Assembly: GCF_000382125.1 (NCBI RefSeq)
Contig: NZ_KB907547.1
Coordinates: 640,251-704,250, forward strand
From: Eudoraea adriatica DSM 19308
Lineage (GTDB): Bacteria; Bacteroidota; Bacteroidia; Flavobacteriales; Flavobacteriaceae
Direction: 5' to 3'
Length of the DNA stretch: 64,000 nucleotides
Positions 28,017 through 36,851 of the stretch are shown in pieces (position 1 is the first letter of the stretch; each line of letters starts with the position of its first letter). A program made the position numbers and the translations under genes. The notes below the pieces were generated by a model, which made no database searches, was not told the origin of the DNA, and saw nothing but the letters and a program-made list of their open reading frames with translations.

Positions 28017-28847
28017 ATGCTAAAATTCTTTCGCCAAATACGACAAAGACTGCTTACTGAAAACCCGCCTGCCGGGTCACGGAGGGCAGATAGATTCGGG
28101 AAATATCTGTTATATGCCATTGGGGAGATTATCCTTGTAGTTATTGGAATTCTCATAGCGCTACAAATCAATAACTGGAATGAACAGCAAAAGCAAAATA
28201 AATTAGAAAAAGAATATTACTGCCGGTTGCTGGAAGATGTTATTCAGGACAGGGAGCAAGTGACCAATTTAATAGCCCAGTCTGAGGCCAGATTAAAAGC
28301 ATCCAACCAGGCGGTGCGGCTTCTCCAAAAAGAAAAGACCAGGAAGGAAGAAATAGGAACACAAATCAGCCTTTCGATACGAGCTATATATTCCGACTTT
28401 AAACCCAATAATTCCGCCTTTGAAGACCTGAAATCCGGAGCGAACCTGAATATTATCCGGGACAAAAATGTTATCCGGGCTTTAAATAATTATTTTAATA
28501 AAGTAGACGGTTTTATCAGCATTATAAAAGTGAACGGAGAGAATGCAGTAGCCATCAACTTTTCACATCGGGATAATTTTGCCAATGGCTGGGTTGAAGC
28601 TTATATGGGCAGAGACCGTTTTTTAAAAGGCATGGAGCAAGATGTTTACGCGGCCATGCCATTAGATAAGGAAGGCATCATAGCTGAAGACATGAAAAAA
28701 AGACTTTATAATGATGCGCTTTATTATATTTCCTCCAATGCACGGCAAATTGAACTCTATAATTTCATAAAAAATGAAATTGATGTTTTGACCCGGCTTT
28801 TACAGACAAAATGCCCTGTAATGAATAATAAAACTGGTGACGATTGA
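28017..28847 (+). CDS. DUF6090 family membrane-anchored protein (copy 3, with insert)
   Basis: 276 residues. The N-terminus M-L-K-F-F-R-Q-I-R-Q-R-L-L-T-E-N is followed by an extra P-P-A-G-S-R-R-A-D-R before F-G-K-Y-L-L-Y-A-I-G-E-I-I-L-V-V-I-G-I-L-I-A-L-Q. The extra residues come from a 30-bp insert at 28065-28094 that replaces one codon; copy 7 lacks it. The C-terminal domain contains long helices (E-K-E-Y-Y-C-R-L-L-E-D-V-I-Q-D-R-E-Q). It lies 39 bp after copy 2 without its own leader and is probably in an operon with it. Confidence 0.85.
   Translation: MLKFFRQIRQRLLTENPPAGSRRADRFGKYLLYAIGEIILVVIGILIALQINNWNEQQKQNKLEKEYYCRLLEDVIQDREQVTNLIAQSEARLKASNQAVRLLQKEKTRKEEIGTQISLSIRAIYSDFKPNNSAFEDLKSGANLNIIRDKNVIRALNNYFNKVDGFISIIKVNGENAVAINFSHRDNFANGWVEAYMGRDRFLKGMEQDVYAAMPLDKEGIIAEDMKKRLYNDALYYISSNARQIELYNFIKNEIDVLTRLLQTKCPVMNNKTGDD
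28065..28094 (+). repeat. In-frame 30-bp insert in DUF6090 copy 3
   Basis: CCGCCTGCCGGGTCACGG followed by AGGGCAGATAGA, translated P-P-A-G-S-R-R-A-D-R. The same insert is in copies 5 and 6, differing at a few bases, and is absent from copy 7. Confidence 0.8.
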
Positions 28848-28893
28848 TATCAATAAAGAAACCATTTTCGTAATATGGCTGCCCATATAGTAT

Positions 28894-29913
28894 TCATACT
28901 ATAAATCCGTACAGCCTTTCAATCATCCAGAAACTGGCAATTGACCCGCAGAAGTAAGCAGCCAGCCTTTCAAGTTTAATCCGATTGAACTGCAGTCTGG
29001 CAACCACGTTTTTATCTATAAACAGTTTGCGGATAAGGATCCAGAGAAGAAGTATCCCCACTACAAATATGATTTGCCCCAATTCAACACCAACATTAAA
29101 GAACAGCAAGCTGGTTAAAATCTCCAGCTGTGGTAATCCAATCTCGGCCAATACCGCCGCAAACCCGAAGCCATGCAATAGCCCGAAAGAAGATGAAACG
29201 GTAATGGGATATCTGTAGGTGAGGGAGTCTTTTTTCTGCAGTGCAATTTCCACGGCAAGGTAAACCACACTTAAGGCAATAACTGCTTCCACAGGAGGAA
29301 TAGGTAAACGCACCACGTTAAGCGCTGATAATGCCAGGGTAATAGAATGTGCAATAGTAAACCCGGTTATGGTAATCCACAGTTTTTTACCTATCCCTGC
29401 AACCAGCATCAAACAAATTAGAAAGAGCAGGTGGTCCCAGCCTTCAAGGATATGCTGGATGCCAAGTTGGGTATATTGCCTGGCTACCCCGGCCCAGCTT
29501 TCTTCTTCAGGAACTGTCCACAGCAGTTCATCCGGACCCAGCAGTTTACTGAATTTTTGGCCATTCAGCAAGGTTATCTTCATAATACAGGATACGGAAG
29601 GATTCATCACAGGGTATTGAATTTGGATATCTCCGCCATTGAGGGCTGATGCCGATTTAAAATTCTGCCTTTTAATAAATCCTCCTGAACTCTGATAAAG
29701 GGTGATTTTGTCAATCGCCTCAAAGGACTCCGGAAGAAAAATTTCCGGCAGGTTGAATTCCGGAATGGTCGGGGGGATTTTGTACTGCAATTCAAATACC
29801 CCGGCCTTTTTTTCGGTGATTTCAACAAATAAGGGGCGACCTTCATGTGCGCTAATGCCACTTAGTCCGCATAAGAAAATTAAACCCACTAAGAAATTCC
29901 TTTTCCAATCCAT
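28894..29913 (-). CDS. HupE/UreJ-family-like membrane protein
   Basis: 339 residues. A signal peptide (about 1-22, ending GISAHEG) is followed by an extracytoplasmic beta domain (24-135) and six to seven membrane helices. The HupE/UreJ_2 signature is visible: G-I-Q-H-I-L-E-G-W-D-H-L-L-F-L near 150, then F-T-I-A-H-S-I-T-L near 185 and G-L-L-H-G-F-G-F-A near 245. The His/Asp/Glu residues in these helices fit a metal-transport role, as proposed for nickel or cobalt. In this phylum these genes are usually next to PPIases, as here (5-bp gap). Confidence 0.85.
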   Translation of the reverse strand: MDWKRNFLVGLIFLCGLSGISAHEGRPLFVEITEKKAGVFELQYKIPPTIPEFNLPEIFLPESFEAIDKITLYQSSGGFIKRQNFKSASALNGGDIQIQYPVMNPSVSCIMKITLLNGQKFSKLLGPDELLWTVPEEESWAGVARQYTQLGIQHILEGWDHLLFLICLMLVAGIGKKLWITITGFTIAHSITLALSALNVVRLPIPPVEAVIALSVVYLAVEIALQKKDSLTYRYPITVSSSFGLLHGFGFAAVLAEIGLPQLEILTSLLFFNVGVELGQIIFVVGILLLWILIRKLFIDKNVVARLQFNRIKLERLAAYFCGSIASFWMIERLYGFIV

Positions 29914-29918
29914 GGTGC

Positions 29919-30806
29919 CTAATTTATTTCGGGGCGCTTATAGGTCACTTCAACAGTATAGCCGTCAATCACAGCCTGAATACTCTGTTGCTTTATTTCC
30001 TCTTTCTGTTCATATCGGGCGTCTTGCAGCACTTGTTCTTTTATCTCCTCTAATTCGGGATAAAGACCTTCTTGCTTTCCTACTATTAGAACCAGATGGT
30101 ATCCGTATTCCGACCGAAGTGGTCCTATCCACTGAGAAGGATTGGGGTCTGCTTCTAAAATAGCATTGGCCATCTCCTCACCAAAATGACTTACTACATA
30201 ATCCCTTCCTTTTTCAACATAGTTGGTGTTGTAATAAAAACGTTCACCATAGGCAGGGGCTTTTTCAAAGGGTACTTTTTTCAGGTTTAACTCCTTCAGG
30301 GTACTTTTAGCGAGCTGGGAAGCTTCCAAATCACCCCGATTGTCCGTCTTGAAAAAGACATGGGTAAAAGTAACCCGGGCAGGCTCGTAATATTTGTCTT
30401 TATTTTCCTCATAAAAATTTTCCAGGTCTTCATCCGTGATATTGACAGCCAGTTCACCAATGCCCTCACTTAAAAATTCGACTTTCTGAATCATCCTGTT
30501 TTTGATGATATAATCTTCCCGGTCCAGTCCCATGGCCATAGCCTCACGGTAAAGTACTTCTTCCCGAACATAATCCTGTATCATCTTATCCAGTTCCTCC
30601 TGTGGCAGGCTGGCCAGCTTTTCTTCAAATACCTCCGCATTAAAGGCCTTGGAGCGGTATTGAAAATAGGTCATGAGGGCTTCTTTATCCACAACAACTG
30701 TTTTGGAATCTATTTCATTCTCATCCCCAAAGACCCGGAAAAGCAGAAAAAACCCGAATCCGATCAAAAGAAAATGGACCAGGGGTTGTTTTAAAAATGA
30801 TTTCAT
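29919..30806 (-). CDS. Membrane-anchored peptidyl-prolyl isomerase (parvulin/SurA-like)
   Basis: 295 residues from ATG 30806. One N-terminal membrane anchor (H-F-L-L-I-G-F-G-F-F-L-L-F) is followed by a chaperone-like helical part (40-150: Q-E-E-L-D-K-M-I-Q-D-Y-V-R-E-E-V-L-Y-R-E-A). The parvulin-type domain is at about 150-270: F-T-H-V-F-F-K-T, then F-G-E-E-M-A-N-A-I and S-E-Y-G-Y-H-L-V-L-I-V. It folds exported proteins in the periplasm. It is the first gene of a two-gene unit with the HupE-like protein, and may assist its folding or metal loading. Confidence 0.85.
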   Translation of the reverse strand: MKSFLKQPLVHFLLIGFGFFLLFRVFGDENEIDSKTVVVDKEALMTYFQYRSKAFNAEVFEEKLASLPQEELDKMIQDYVREEVLYREAMAMGLDREDYIIKNRMIQKVEFLSEGIGELAVNITDEDLENFYEENKDKYYEPARVTFTHVFFKTDNRGDLEASQLAKSTLKELNLKKVPFEKAPAYGERFYYNTNYVEKGRDYVVSHFGEEMANAILEADPNPSQWIGPLRSEYGYHLVLIVGKQEGLYPELEEIKEQVLQDARYEQKEEIKQQSIQAVIDGYTVEVTYKRPEIN

Positions 30807-31071
30807 CACTTGAATACTAATTTCTGTCAATTTATAAATTTCTGTAGTAAAAAACTATTGAGATTCCTAAACCTCAGCGGTTATTGTATGACCAAATAAG
30901 AATGGGCTGCCGGCATCTTCAGAAAGCCAGGTTAACCTATAAGGAACGGACATATACAAGTCCGGTTTGATATATGCCGAATTAAAATGGTTTACGGTAA
31001 ACTGTTGGTATTGGAAAGTGCTATATTTACAAGGTGGATAAAGGCCTACTCCCCCTGACCCACCTTATTTT

Positions 31072-32532
31072 ATGAAGAAAATATTTAAGGTTTTACTAAT
31101 CGTTGCAGGGCTCTATTTCCTGCTCCTTATCCCTCTTCCTGAAAATACAGGTGAACTCCAAAAAGCATCGCAGTCTCCTTTTATCTGGGATCAGGATGCC
31201 CTTTGGGAAAATCTGGAAAAAACTTTTCTCAAAGCCAGGGCAATGCCCACTAATGAATTGGATTCATTATTACTGCTTATGATTGGGGAAACTGATAGCA
31301 TACTGCACGCACACCAAGATATAACCACAGGCCCTAAAGAGGATTTTTACCCACTGATGGAAAAGCATTTCTTCCGGATTGCCCCTCTGATTGCAGCCCA
31401 GGAAAACAAATCTGACTGGTATATTAGTTTTTATAACCGGCTAAGAAAAAAATTAAAATCAGATGCCCGCAGCTGGGATATGAATAGTGTGGAGGCCCGT
31501 AACCTCTCTTATCGCATTCTTTATGGCATCAGGGCTGCAGTGGAAGAGATTTTATTGCAATCTTCAGACGATGAATTTGTTTCAACCATGTATGTTATGG
31601 ACGAACCTTCGGCCACACCTTCGGTAGATATCTTGGGAATAAAAGTGCATAGCGGGGATTTGCTCGTTAGCCGCGGTGGCGCTGAGGTATCGGCCTTTAT
31701 TTCGAGGGGGAATGATTATCCAGGTAATTTTTCGCACGTTGCAATTATCCATATAGACCAGGAAACCAACGATCCTTTTTTAGTGGAGGCTCATATTGAA
31801 AAAGGGGTAGCCCTGGCATCCCTGCAGGCATATTTAAATGATAAAAAGCTGAGGTTTATGGTGATGCGCCCAAGAGCGGATCTGGAACTAATGCAGGCAG
31901 ATCCCATGCTCCCTCACAAAGCTTCCCTTTATATTTTTAACGAATCCCAGGAAAGACATATTCCGTATGACTTTAAAATGGACTATTACGATGCATCGGC
32001 CATGTTCTGCTCAGAAGTTGGATCCTATGCGTACAAACAATTCGGGCTTAATTTATGGGAGTTTGAGTCTACGATCTCATCGAACGGTATTATGGAGTGG
32101 CTGAGTAATTTTGGGGTGGAGAATTTTGTAACCCAAATGCCTTCCGACCTGGAATATGACCCTATGTTGAGTGTGGTAGCGGAATGGCGGGATAAAGAAA
32201 CGCTGTTTCAGGATCATTTAGACAATGCCGTTATGGATGCTTTGATAGCGCGGGCAAATAATGGTGAAAAACTCGATTACAATATATGGCTGCTACCTAT
32301 GGCAAGAGCACTTAAGGCCTATTCATTTTTTCTCACTGCCATAGGAAAAGAAGGGGTTATCCCTGAAGGAATGGGGGCGGTAACTGCTTTGAAAAACAAT
32401 GATTTTGTGGATCGTTTTAATAAATGTAAAGTCGTGACAGCTTCTAAAATTGCGATTTTTAGAGAAGAAAACAACTACCTACCTCCATACTGGCAAATGG
32501 TACGGTTCGCAGAAGAGAGTGTCGTACAATGA
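31072..32532 (+). CDS. YiiX/YebB-like permuted NlpC/P60 cysteine hydrolase
   Basis: 486 residues with a short N-terminal membrane anchor (about 5-19). The catalytic domain (about 185-345) shows the circularly permuted order: S-G-D-L-L-V-S-R-G-G, then His in G-N-F-S-H-V-A-I-I-H, Glu in L-V-E-A-H-I-E, and Cys in A-M-F-C-S-E-V-G-S-Y-A-Y. This is the YaeF/YiiX C92 pattern. Such enzymes are thought to cleave lipid or peptide amide/ester bonds. The C-terminal ~130 residues are not recognised. A -7-like TATATTTAC lies about 40 bp upstream of the start. Confidence 0.8.
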   Translation: MKKIFKVLLIVAGLYFLLLIPLPENTGELQKASQSPFIWDQDALWENLEKTFLKARAMPTNELDSLLLLMIGETDSILHAHQDITTGPKEDFYPLMEKHFFRIAPLIAAQENKSDWYISFYNRLRKKLKSDARSWDMNSVEARNLSYRILYGIRAAVEEILLQSSDDEFVSTMYVMDEPSATPSVDILGIKVHSGDLLVSRGGAEVSAFISRGNDYPGNFSHVAIIHIDQETNDPFLVEAHIEKGVALASLQAYLNDKKLRFMVMRPRADLELMQADPMLPHKASLYIFNESQERHIPYDFKMDYYDASAMFCSEVGSYAYKQFGLNLWEFESTISSNGIMEWLSNFGVENFVTQMPSDLEYDPMLSVVAEWRDKETLFQDHLDNAVMDALIARANNGEKLDYNIWLLPMARALKAYSFFLTAIGKEGVIPEGMGAVTALKNNDFVDRFNKCKVVTASKIAIFREENNYLPPYWQMVRFAEESVVQ

Positions 32533-32683
32533 GTTATGCATAAAAAATAGCCCTTGTAAAGATCCCCTAAATCATAATAAGGGTTACTTTATCCGGAATC
32601 CGGGAGCAGATGAAACATCGATTATTCATAGCAATAGTGAGATAGTTTTTTCTATAGGAATGAGGACAGCGCCATGTATGTTG

Positions 32684-32726
32684 AATTATTCTTTATCTTA
32701 GGAAGAAGAACCAACTTTTTATTTTC
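32684..32726 (+). repeat. DUF6090 5' leader cassette, copy L4
   Basis: Contains GAATTATTCTTTATCTTAGG, AAGAAGAACCAACTT and TTTATTTTC, then the copy 4 ATG. It is a more diverged member of the leader family. Confidence 0.65.
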
Positions 32727-33491
32727 ATGTTTAAATTCTTTCGCGAAATCCGCAAAAAACTAGCAGATGAAAACAAGCCTTTAAAGTATTTGAGGTATGC
32801 TATCGGGGAGATTTTATTGGTAGTTGTTGGTATATTGATAGCGTTGCAGATTAATAATTGGAATGAAACCCAAAAGGCAAGATCAGAAGAAAAGGCTCTG
32901 TTAGAAAACCTGTTGGAGGATCTGAAATCGGCCAGTCTGCAATCGGAGGGATTTATTGGTAAAGAACAGGAGCTTATTGATAATTTAATCTTAGCCATGG
33001 GAATACAGCCCGATGGTGCTCCTTTATCTACGGCATATTTTTCTGATTCAATTATGATTGATATGATCTGGGATTTTGAATCCAATGTCCCTGTAATAAA
33101 CTCCTATGCTGAAATAAAAAATACCGGCAAGGCTTCTTTAATTCGTAACCGCGAGATACGTCAAAAGTTTACCAATCTGGAATTAAAGATTAACAACCTT
33201 AATAACCTTGTTAAGGACCGTCTTACCGTACAGCAGATTAGAATTGATAACATTGCGCAGGATCACCTGAATTTGGTACGTTTTACCATGGATACCAGCA
33301 ATAATCTGGATGTCAACATACAAGGAGAGCCCGTGAACAATTATCCGGAAATTTTAAAACGTCCAACTGTACGAAACCTGTTAGCCATGAAACTTTTACT
33401 TACTGATGATGTACTAAAATTCAGAATGGAGTTGCAAAACGAAATTGACCTGATTATTGAATTAATCGATAAAGAGCTCGGGGCCTTCTGA
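32727..33491 (+). CDS. DUF6090 family membrane-anchored protein (copy 4)
   Basis: 254 residues. The N-terminus M-F-K-F-F-R-E-I-R-K-K-L-A-D-E-N-K-P-L-K-Y-L-R-Y-A-I-G-E-I is followed by the single membrane helix L-L-V-V-V-G-I-L-I-A-L-Q-I-N-N-W-N-E. The C-terminal domain (60-254) is mainly coiled helix (L-E-N-L-L-E-D-L-K-S-A near 62), with no recognised enzyme motif. It lies behind leader L4. It is 195 bp after the YiiX-like gene. Confidence 0.85.
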   Translation: MFKFFREIRKKLADENKPLKYLRYAIGEILLVVVGILIALQINNWNETQKARSEEKALLENLLEDLKSASLQSEGFIGKEQELIDNLILAMGIQPDGAPLSTAYFSDSIMIDMIWDFESNVPVINSYAEIKNTGKASLIRNREIRQKFTNLELKINNLNNLVKDRLTVQQIRIDNIAQDHLNLVRFTMDTSNNLDVNIQGEPVNNYPEILKRPTVRNLLAMKLLLTDDVLKFRMELQNEIDLIIELIDKELGAF

Positions 33492-33525
33492 ATAGGAAGT
33501 ATAAATTTAAGCTGTTTAACTCTTA

Positions 33526-33608
33526 TAATAATTTCCTACCTTAGGAAGAATAGCCAGCCATTTGCTATGATTAATTTTTATACTATTATTAACCAACTAA
33601 ATCATTGA
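33526..33608 (+). pseudogene. Leader cassette L5 with a truncated DUF6090 start
   Basis: A good leader (AATAATTTCCTACCTTAGG, AAGAATAGCCAGCC) ends at ATG 33567. The frame that follows reads M-I-N-F-Y-T-I-I-N-Q-L-N-H then TGA. It matches the family for only four to five codons. It is a dead 5' cassette, now upstream of the small membrane gene at 33612. Confidence 0.65.
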
Positions 33609-33611
33609 ATT

Positions 33612-33797
33612 ATGGATTACAAAAAATCAATTCTCCATCTGGTAATTAGCCTGTTTTTATCCCCTATTATTGTTTACATTATATTACTGGCAGCCAAAAC
33701 GGCCGGTTCTAGCTATGAAATGTCTCATGGGGAAACATTTATTATCTGGCTGCTTATGGCAATTGTTATAAATCTGTCTTTGAAAGAGAAGGTATAA
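33612..33797 (+). CDS. 61-residue membrane protein
   Basis: Two hydrophobic helices (about 8-27, L-H-L-V-I-S-L-F-L-S-P-I-I-V, and 43-56, I-I-W-L-L-M-A-I-V-I-N-L) flank a polar loop T-A-G-S-S-Y-E-M-S-H-G-E. It is not a DUF6090 protein. The leader L5 ends just 3 bp upstream, so this gene could be read from that leader. No family is recognised, and the length leaves some doubt that it is expressed. Confidence 0.5.
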   Translation: MDYKKSILHLVISLFLSPIIVYIILLAAKTAGSSYEMSHGETFIIWLLMAIVINLSLKEKV

Positions 33798-34197
33798 TAA
33801 ATAACCGACCGTTCATTGCCGGGGTAGCGGGAAACTTTTAAGTAAGATTTTTGAAGCCTGACTATAGGGCCATAGGTAACAGGCTTTAACTGCGCGGAAA
33901 CTCTTGACCTCTATCTGAATATAAGGTTAGGAGTTATAGACGCTTCATCCCTCAGCCGGGAAGGAATAAAGGCAACCAAAAAGGCCGGCTAAAACAATGT
34001 GCAATACGGGAATGGATCTCCAAAAAGTTGCGGGTAAAAATTGAATATGGGTTAAATTATATTAAAAACTCCCTTCTCTCCTAAGGAGCTTCTTTGCTGT
34101 TATCCATATAAAAATTGTCATGGCGGTGACATGATAAAAATCATTTAGCAGCCCGTTTGCATCTATTATATTCGTCCCAAATCTTAAATCTAAAGTT
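33798..34197. other. 400-bp intergenic spacer
   Basis: No gene was recognised. A probable -7 box TATATTCG lies at 34167-34174, 24 bp before the 34198 start. The same eight bases occur upstream of the 35678 gene. Confidence 0.4.
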
Positions 34198-34566
34198 ATG
34201 AAACAGCTCATTTTAGCACTATTATTCGCAATTGGAACAATGGGCCTAAATGCAAAGGACGCCAATTACATAGCGCCCCAGGAGGTACAGGTTGGTGATA
34301 CTTTTAAAATAGGCGACCCCGACGCACCAAGGTATAAGCACATAAATTTTCCAAGGCCCAATTTTATTTATAAAAGAGGCGGGATTGCCAATTACAAAGG
34401 CTTACCGGGAAGCAAAGTTGTTGTAACATCTGTGAAGGAAAAGACGGACGGCACCCTGGTAATTAAGATCAAAAAGGTAGATGGGGGACGGTTCTTCGGA
34501 AGCCACTGGGAAGTATCTGCAGATTTGAAGGGGGCACTGGATACAGGTGAATTACTTGAAAATTAA
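34198..34566 (+). CDS. Small secreted protein
   Basis: 122 residues with a signal peptide (about 1-18, ending GLNAKD). The mature part is basic and strand-rich: V-Q-V-G-D-T-F-K-I-G-D-P-D-A-P-R-Y-K-H-I near 31 and V-V-V-T-S-V-K-E-K-T-D-G-T-L-V-I-K-I-K-K near 75. It is probably a periplasmic or surface beta-sandwich. No named family was recognised. It precedes the LytTR regulator by 152 bp. Confidence 0.65.
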   Translation: MKQLILALLFAIGTMGLNAKDANYIAPQEVQVGDTFKIGDPDAPRYKHINFPRPNFIYKRGGIANYKGLPGSKVVVTSVKEKTDGTLVIKIKKVDGGRFFGSHWEVSADLKGALDTGELLEN

Positions 34567-34703
34567 AAAAGGTTTATTCGGAGATGTGGTAAATCATTAA
34601 CCCTAACCAATACCCTGTTAATAAACCACCCTTTTTTCTGCAAATATTGCGTAACCAAAAGGGACGGGTGCTGGTGCGTTTTTAAATCCCATTGGTAATA
34701 TCC

Positions 34704-34711
34704 TATATTTG
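34704..34711 (+). promoter_or_regulatory. -7 promoter box of the LytTR gene
   Basis: TATATTTG is a perfect match to the Bacteroidota -7 consensus TAnnTTTG. It lies only 7 bp before the likely ATG at 34718, so the transcript would have almost no leader. Confidence 0.5.
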
Positions 34712-34717
34712 CATGTG

Positions 34718-35563
34718 ATGGATACTACTCATGCTTTTTTCCTTACACGCCGCTACAAGTGGATATTGAGTTTGGCAAATGGGATATTCCTCTATCTCTT
34801 TCTAATAGCGTTCCTTCCTTTTGGGGTAAATAATTACGATCCATATCATGAGTACACCGCCAGTTTTCTCCTGGAGATTGGAATATTTATACCCGTGACT
34901 ATAGTTTTGACGCTTATCAATGAATTTGGTGTCAAAGCTTTCTTTAAGGGCCGAACAAGTTTGAACTTTGTTATTGGGTGGACCGCATGGTCCCTGATCT
35001 TCCTGGGATTGGGGGTTTTCCTTACGTACAACATCCTTGGCAACTGGCATGATTGGAAACTAACCAGTGTGCCTGGTTTTATCAGGGATATCTCTGCCGT
35101 TTTACTGTTTCCAATGGGCGGTACATATTTCTATTTCAGGTACAAAAAGCTTCAGGAAAAATATGATTCGGTGCTTACCAATATAGGTGCCACAATAGAC
35201 AATACGCAGATGATCCATTTTTCGGGAGAAGGAGCAAAGGATAAAATCTCCATTTCTGTATCCGACTTTATATATGCGCAGGCCCAGGACAATTATATAG
35301 AGTTATTCTACCTGAAAAATCAAACCCCGTCCAAATTCCTTATCCGCTCATCCCTGGGCCGGATGTATGGTAGTCTGGAATATGATTTCCTGGTGCGTTG
35401 CCATCGTTCCTATTTGGTAAACTTGTTTAATGTACACTCCATAAAAGGAGGGCTGAATGATTTGCGGATCACTATGAGCTACATCGATACGGAGATCCCG
35501 GTGTCCAAAACCTTTGCCGACGACACCCTGGAAAGCCTTCGTAAATACAAGCGGTTCCAATAA
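34718..35563 (+). CDS. LytTR-type DNA-binding regulator with membrane domain
   Basis: 281 residues from ATG 34718 (TTG 34709 is possible but overlaps the -7 box). Four membrane helices (about 14-135) lack a visible enzyme or receiver domain. The C-terminal ~95 residues are a LytTR domain: K-I-S-I-S-V-S-D-F-I-Y-A-Q-A-Q-D-N-Y-I-E-L, then S-L-G-R-M-Y, F-L-V-R-C-H-R-S-Y-L-V-N and V-S-K-T-F-A-D-D-T-L. It is thus a one-component membrane sensor-regulator. A candidate operator with 20-bp-phased direct repeats lies just after the gene, in front of the cupin gene at 35678. Confidence 0.88.
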   Translation: MDTTHAFFLTRRYKWILSLANGIFLYLFLIAFLPFGVNNYDPYHEYTASFLLEIGIFIPVTIVLTLINEFGVKAFFKGRTSLNFVIGWTAWSLIFLGLGVFLTYNILGNWHDWKLTSVPGFIRDISAVLLFPMGGTYFYFRYKKLQEKYDSVLTNIGATIDNTQMIHFSGEGAKDKISISVSDFIYAQAQDNYIELFYLKNQTPSKFLIRSSLGRMYGSLEYDFLVRCHRSYLVNLFNVHSIKGGLNDLRITMSYIDTEIPVSKTFADDTLESLRKYKRFQ

Positions 35564-35570
35564 ACCAAAA

Positions 35571-35601
35571 TTCACCCCAAATAGTCCAATTTCACCCCAA
35601 A
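35571..35601 (+). promoter_or_regulatory. Candidate LytTR operator (phased direct repeat)
   Basis: TTCACCCCAAA occurs at 35571-35581 and again at 35591-35601, exactly 20 bp apart. Two sites about two helical turns apart are the usual way LytTR dimers bind. The pair lies about 40-70 bp upstream of a -7-like TATATTCG (35639-35646). Operator function is inferred, not shown. Confidence 0.55.
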
Positions 35602-35638
35602 CAGGGCAAAATTCGAGGGCAGGTCTTGTAGTGTCTCT

Positions 35639-35646
35639 ATATTCGT
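35639..35646 (+). promoter_or_regulatory. -7-like box of the 35678 gene
   Basis: TATATTCG, one base from TAnnTTTG, lies 32 bp before the ATG. The same eight bases occur before the 34198 gene. Confidence 0.45.
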
Positions 35647-35677
35647 CTCAATAGCAATCTTTTAAATTTTATAAATC

Positions 35678-36637
35678 ATGAAAACAAATTCGAAAACAAA
35701 AAACTATTGCCTTAATTTATTCCTGGGGGTCGCATTCCTGTGCTTCTCATCTTCAGGCCTTTTAGCACAGCAAGGTGAAGAAAATACCGAAGCTATTCTC
35801 CAATCTTTTGTGGAAAGTTATAAAACAGACCCTATGGCCATGTCGGCAACATTTGGTATTGCAGTTGGAGACGACTGGTGGTATGTTGTATCAAAAAGAA
35901 AGGAAGAGGGATATAAAGTGGGGAAGAGAAAACAGTACACCTTTCACAATTTTGGCCCAAATGAAGTTTTGCTGTATAAAGGAAAACCCGAAAAACCTAC
36001 ATGGTATTTCCAATTCGACGATGCCGGTGTCCTGAAAAAGATTGACTCGAAAGTATGGACGGCCAGCACCGCATCAGCCCGCTCTACTGCTGCCGATAAG
36101 GTAGCCCTGGACATATTGGCAATGGAAGGCTATTCCTTTACACATAAGGACGATGGCATCTCCTACCAGATCCTGGAGCATTTTTGGAAAAAAGATGCTG
36201 TAGAGATTACAAGATTTAACAGGGATAGTTCCCTGCCAAGCCATGGGGCAGCTTTGGTATCGCTCTATACCATGAAAGACAAACGTGTTGGGTGGTTCAG
36301 TTTAGGAACAGATGAAGCCGCCAATGCCGACCGGAATATGGATAAAGGGCAAGTCCCCAATCTTATGATCTTCACCAAAGGCCGGGGTAAAGGTCAGTTT
36401 GGAGATGGAGAATATGACATTGAGCCCGGCATGAGCGTGTTTATAGGTCCGTATGTAAAGCATGTCATCTACAACCCCTACGAAGAGCCTTTGGAAGGGA
36501 TTGTTGTATTATTTGGTGATAATATCGATTTTGCAAAGGGCCAATCTTATTTGGCGTTTCTGGAAGAAGAATATCAGTTTCTTGAAAATAACCAAATTAG
36601 GGTACAGCAAAGCGATACTGCTTTAAAAGAACAGTAG
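35678..36637 (+). CDS. Secreted cupin-domain protein
   Basis: 319 residues with a signal peptide ending SGLLAQ (about 1-31). Residues 40-215 contain a partly recognisable ligand-binding region (L-L-Y-K-G-K-P-E-K-P-T-W-Y-F-Q-F-D-D). The C-terminal ~110 residues look like a cupin barrel: G-K-G-Q-F-G-D-G-E-Y-D-I-E-P-G-M-S-V-F-I-G-P-Y-V-K-H-V-I-Y-N-P. The cupin His in V-K-H-V is present, but other metal ligands are not obvious. A phased direct repeat upstream suggests control by the LytTR regulator. Confidence 0.7.
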   Translation: MKTNSKTKNYCLNLFLGVAFLCFSSSGLLAQQGEENTEAILQSFVESYKTDPMAMSATFGIAVGDDWWYVVSKRKEEGYKVGKRKQYTFHNFGPNEVLLYKGKPEKPTWYFQFDDAGVLKKIDSKVWTASTASARSTAADKVALDILAMEGYSFTHKDDGISYQILEHFWKKDAVEITRFNRDSSLPSHGAALVSLYTMKDKRVGWFSLGTDEAANADRNMDKGQVPNLMIFTKGRGKGQFGDGEYDIEPGMSVFIGPYVKHVIYNPYEEPLEGIVVLFGDNIDFAKGQSYLAFLEEEYQFLENNQIRVQQSDTALKEQ

Positions 36638-36639
36638 TC

Positions 36640-36750
36640 CTCCTTCATACTATTACGAAGGGCCAGGCCCTCCTTCATTGCATTTCGGTGATCTAGGCCC
36701 ACTTCATTGCATTTCGAAGGGCCAGGCCGGGTGAATCCCGGATGCTCAAT
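36640..36750. repeat. GC-rich dispersed repeat (CTTCATTGCATTTCG family)
   Basis: TTCATTGCATTTCG occurs twice (near 36676 and 36704), with GAAGGGCCAGGCC twice. Related blocks occur at 44338, 51655, 57620 and 60640-60780 just upstream of the GCTCGCGCTAGCG hairpin repeats, so this is a partial copy of that composite element. Confidence 0.6.
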
Positions 36751-36851
36751 AATCAAAAGGCAGTAAAAAATTAAAATATCAAAATCCAAATTTCAAGGTC
36801 AGTTTATAAGGCTTTGGGATTTGGTTTTTGTCATTTGGAAATACAAAAGAA

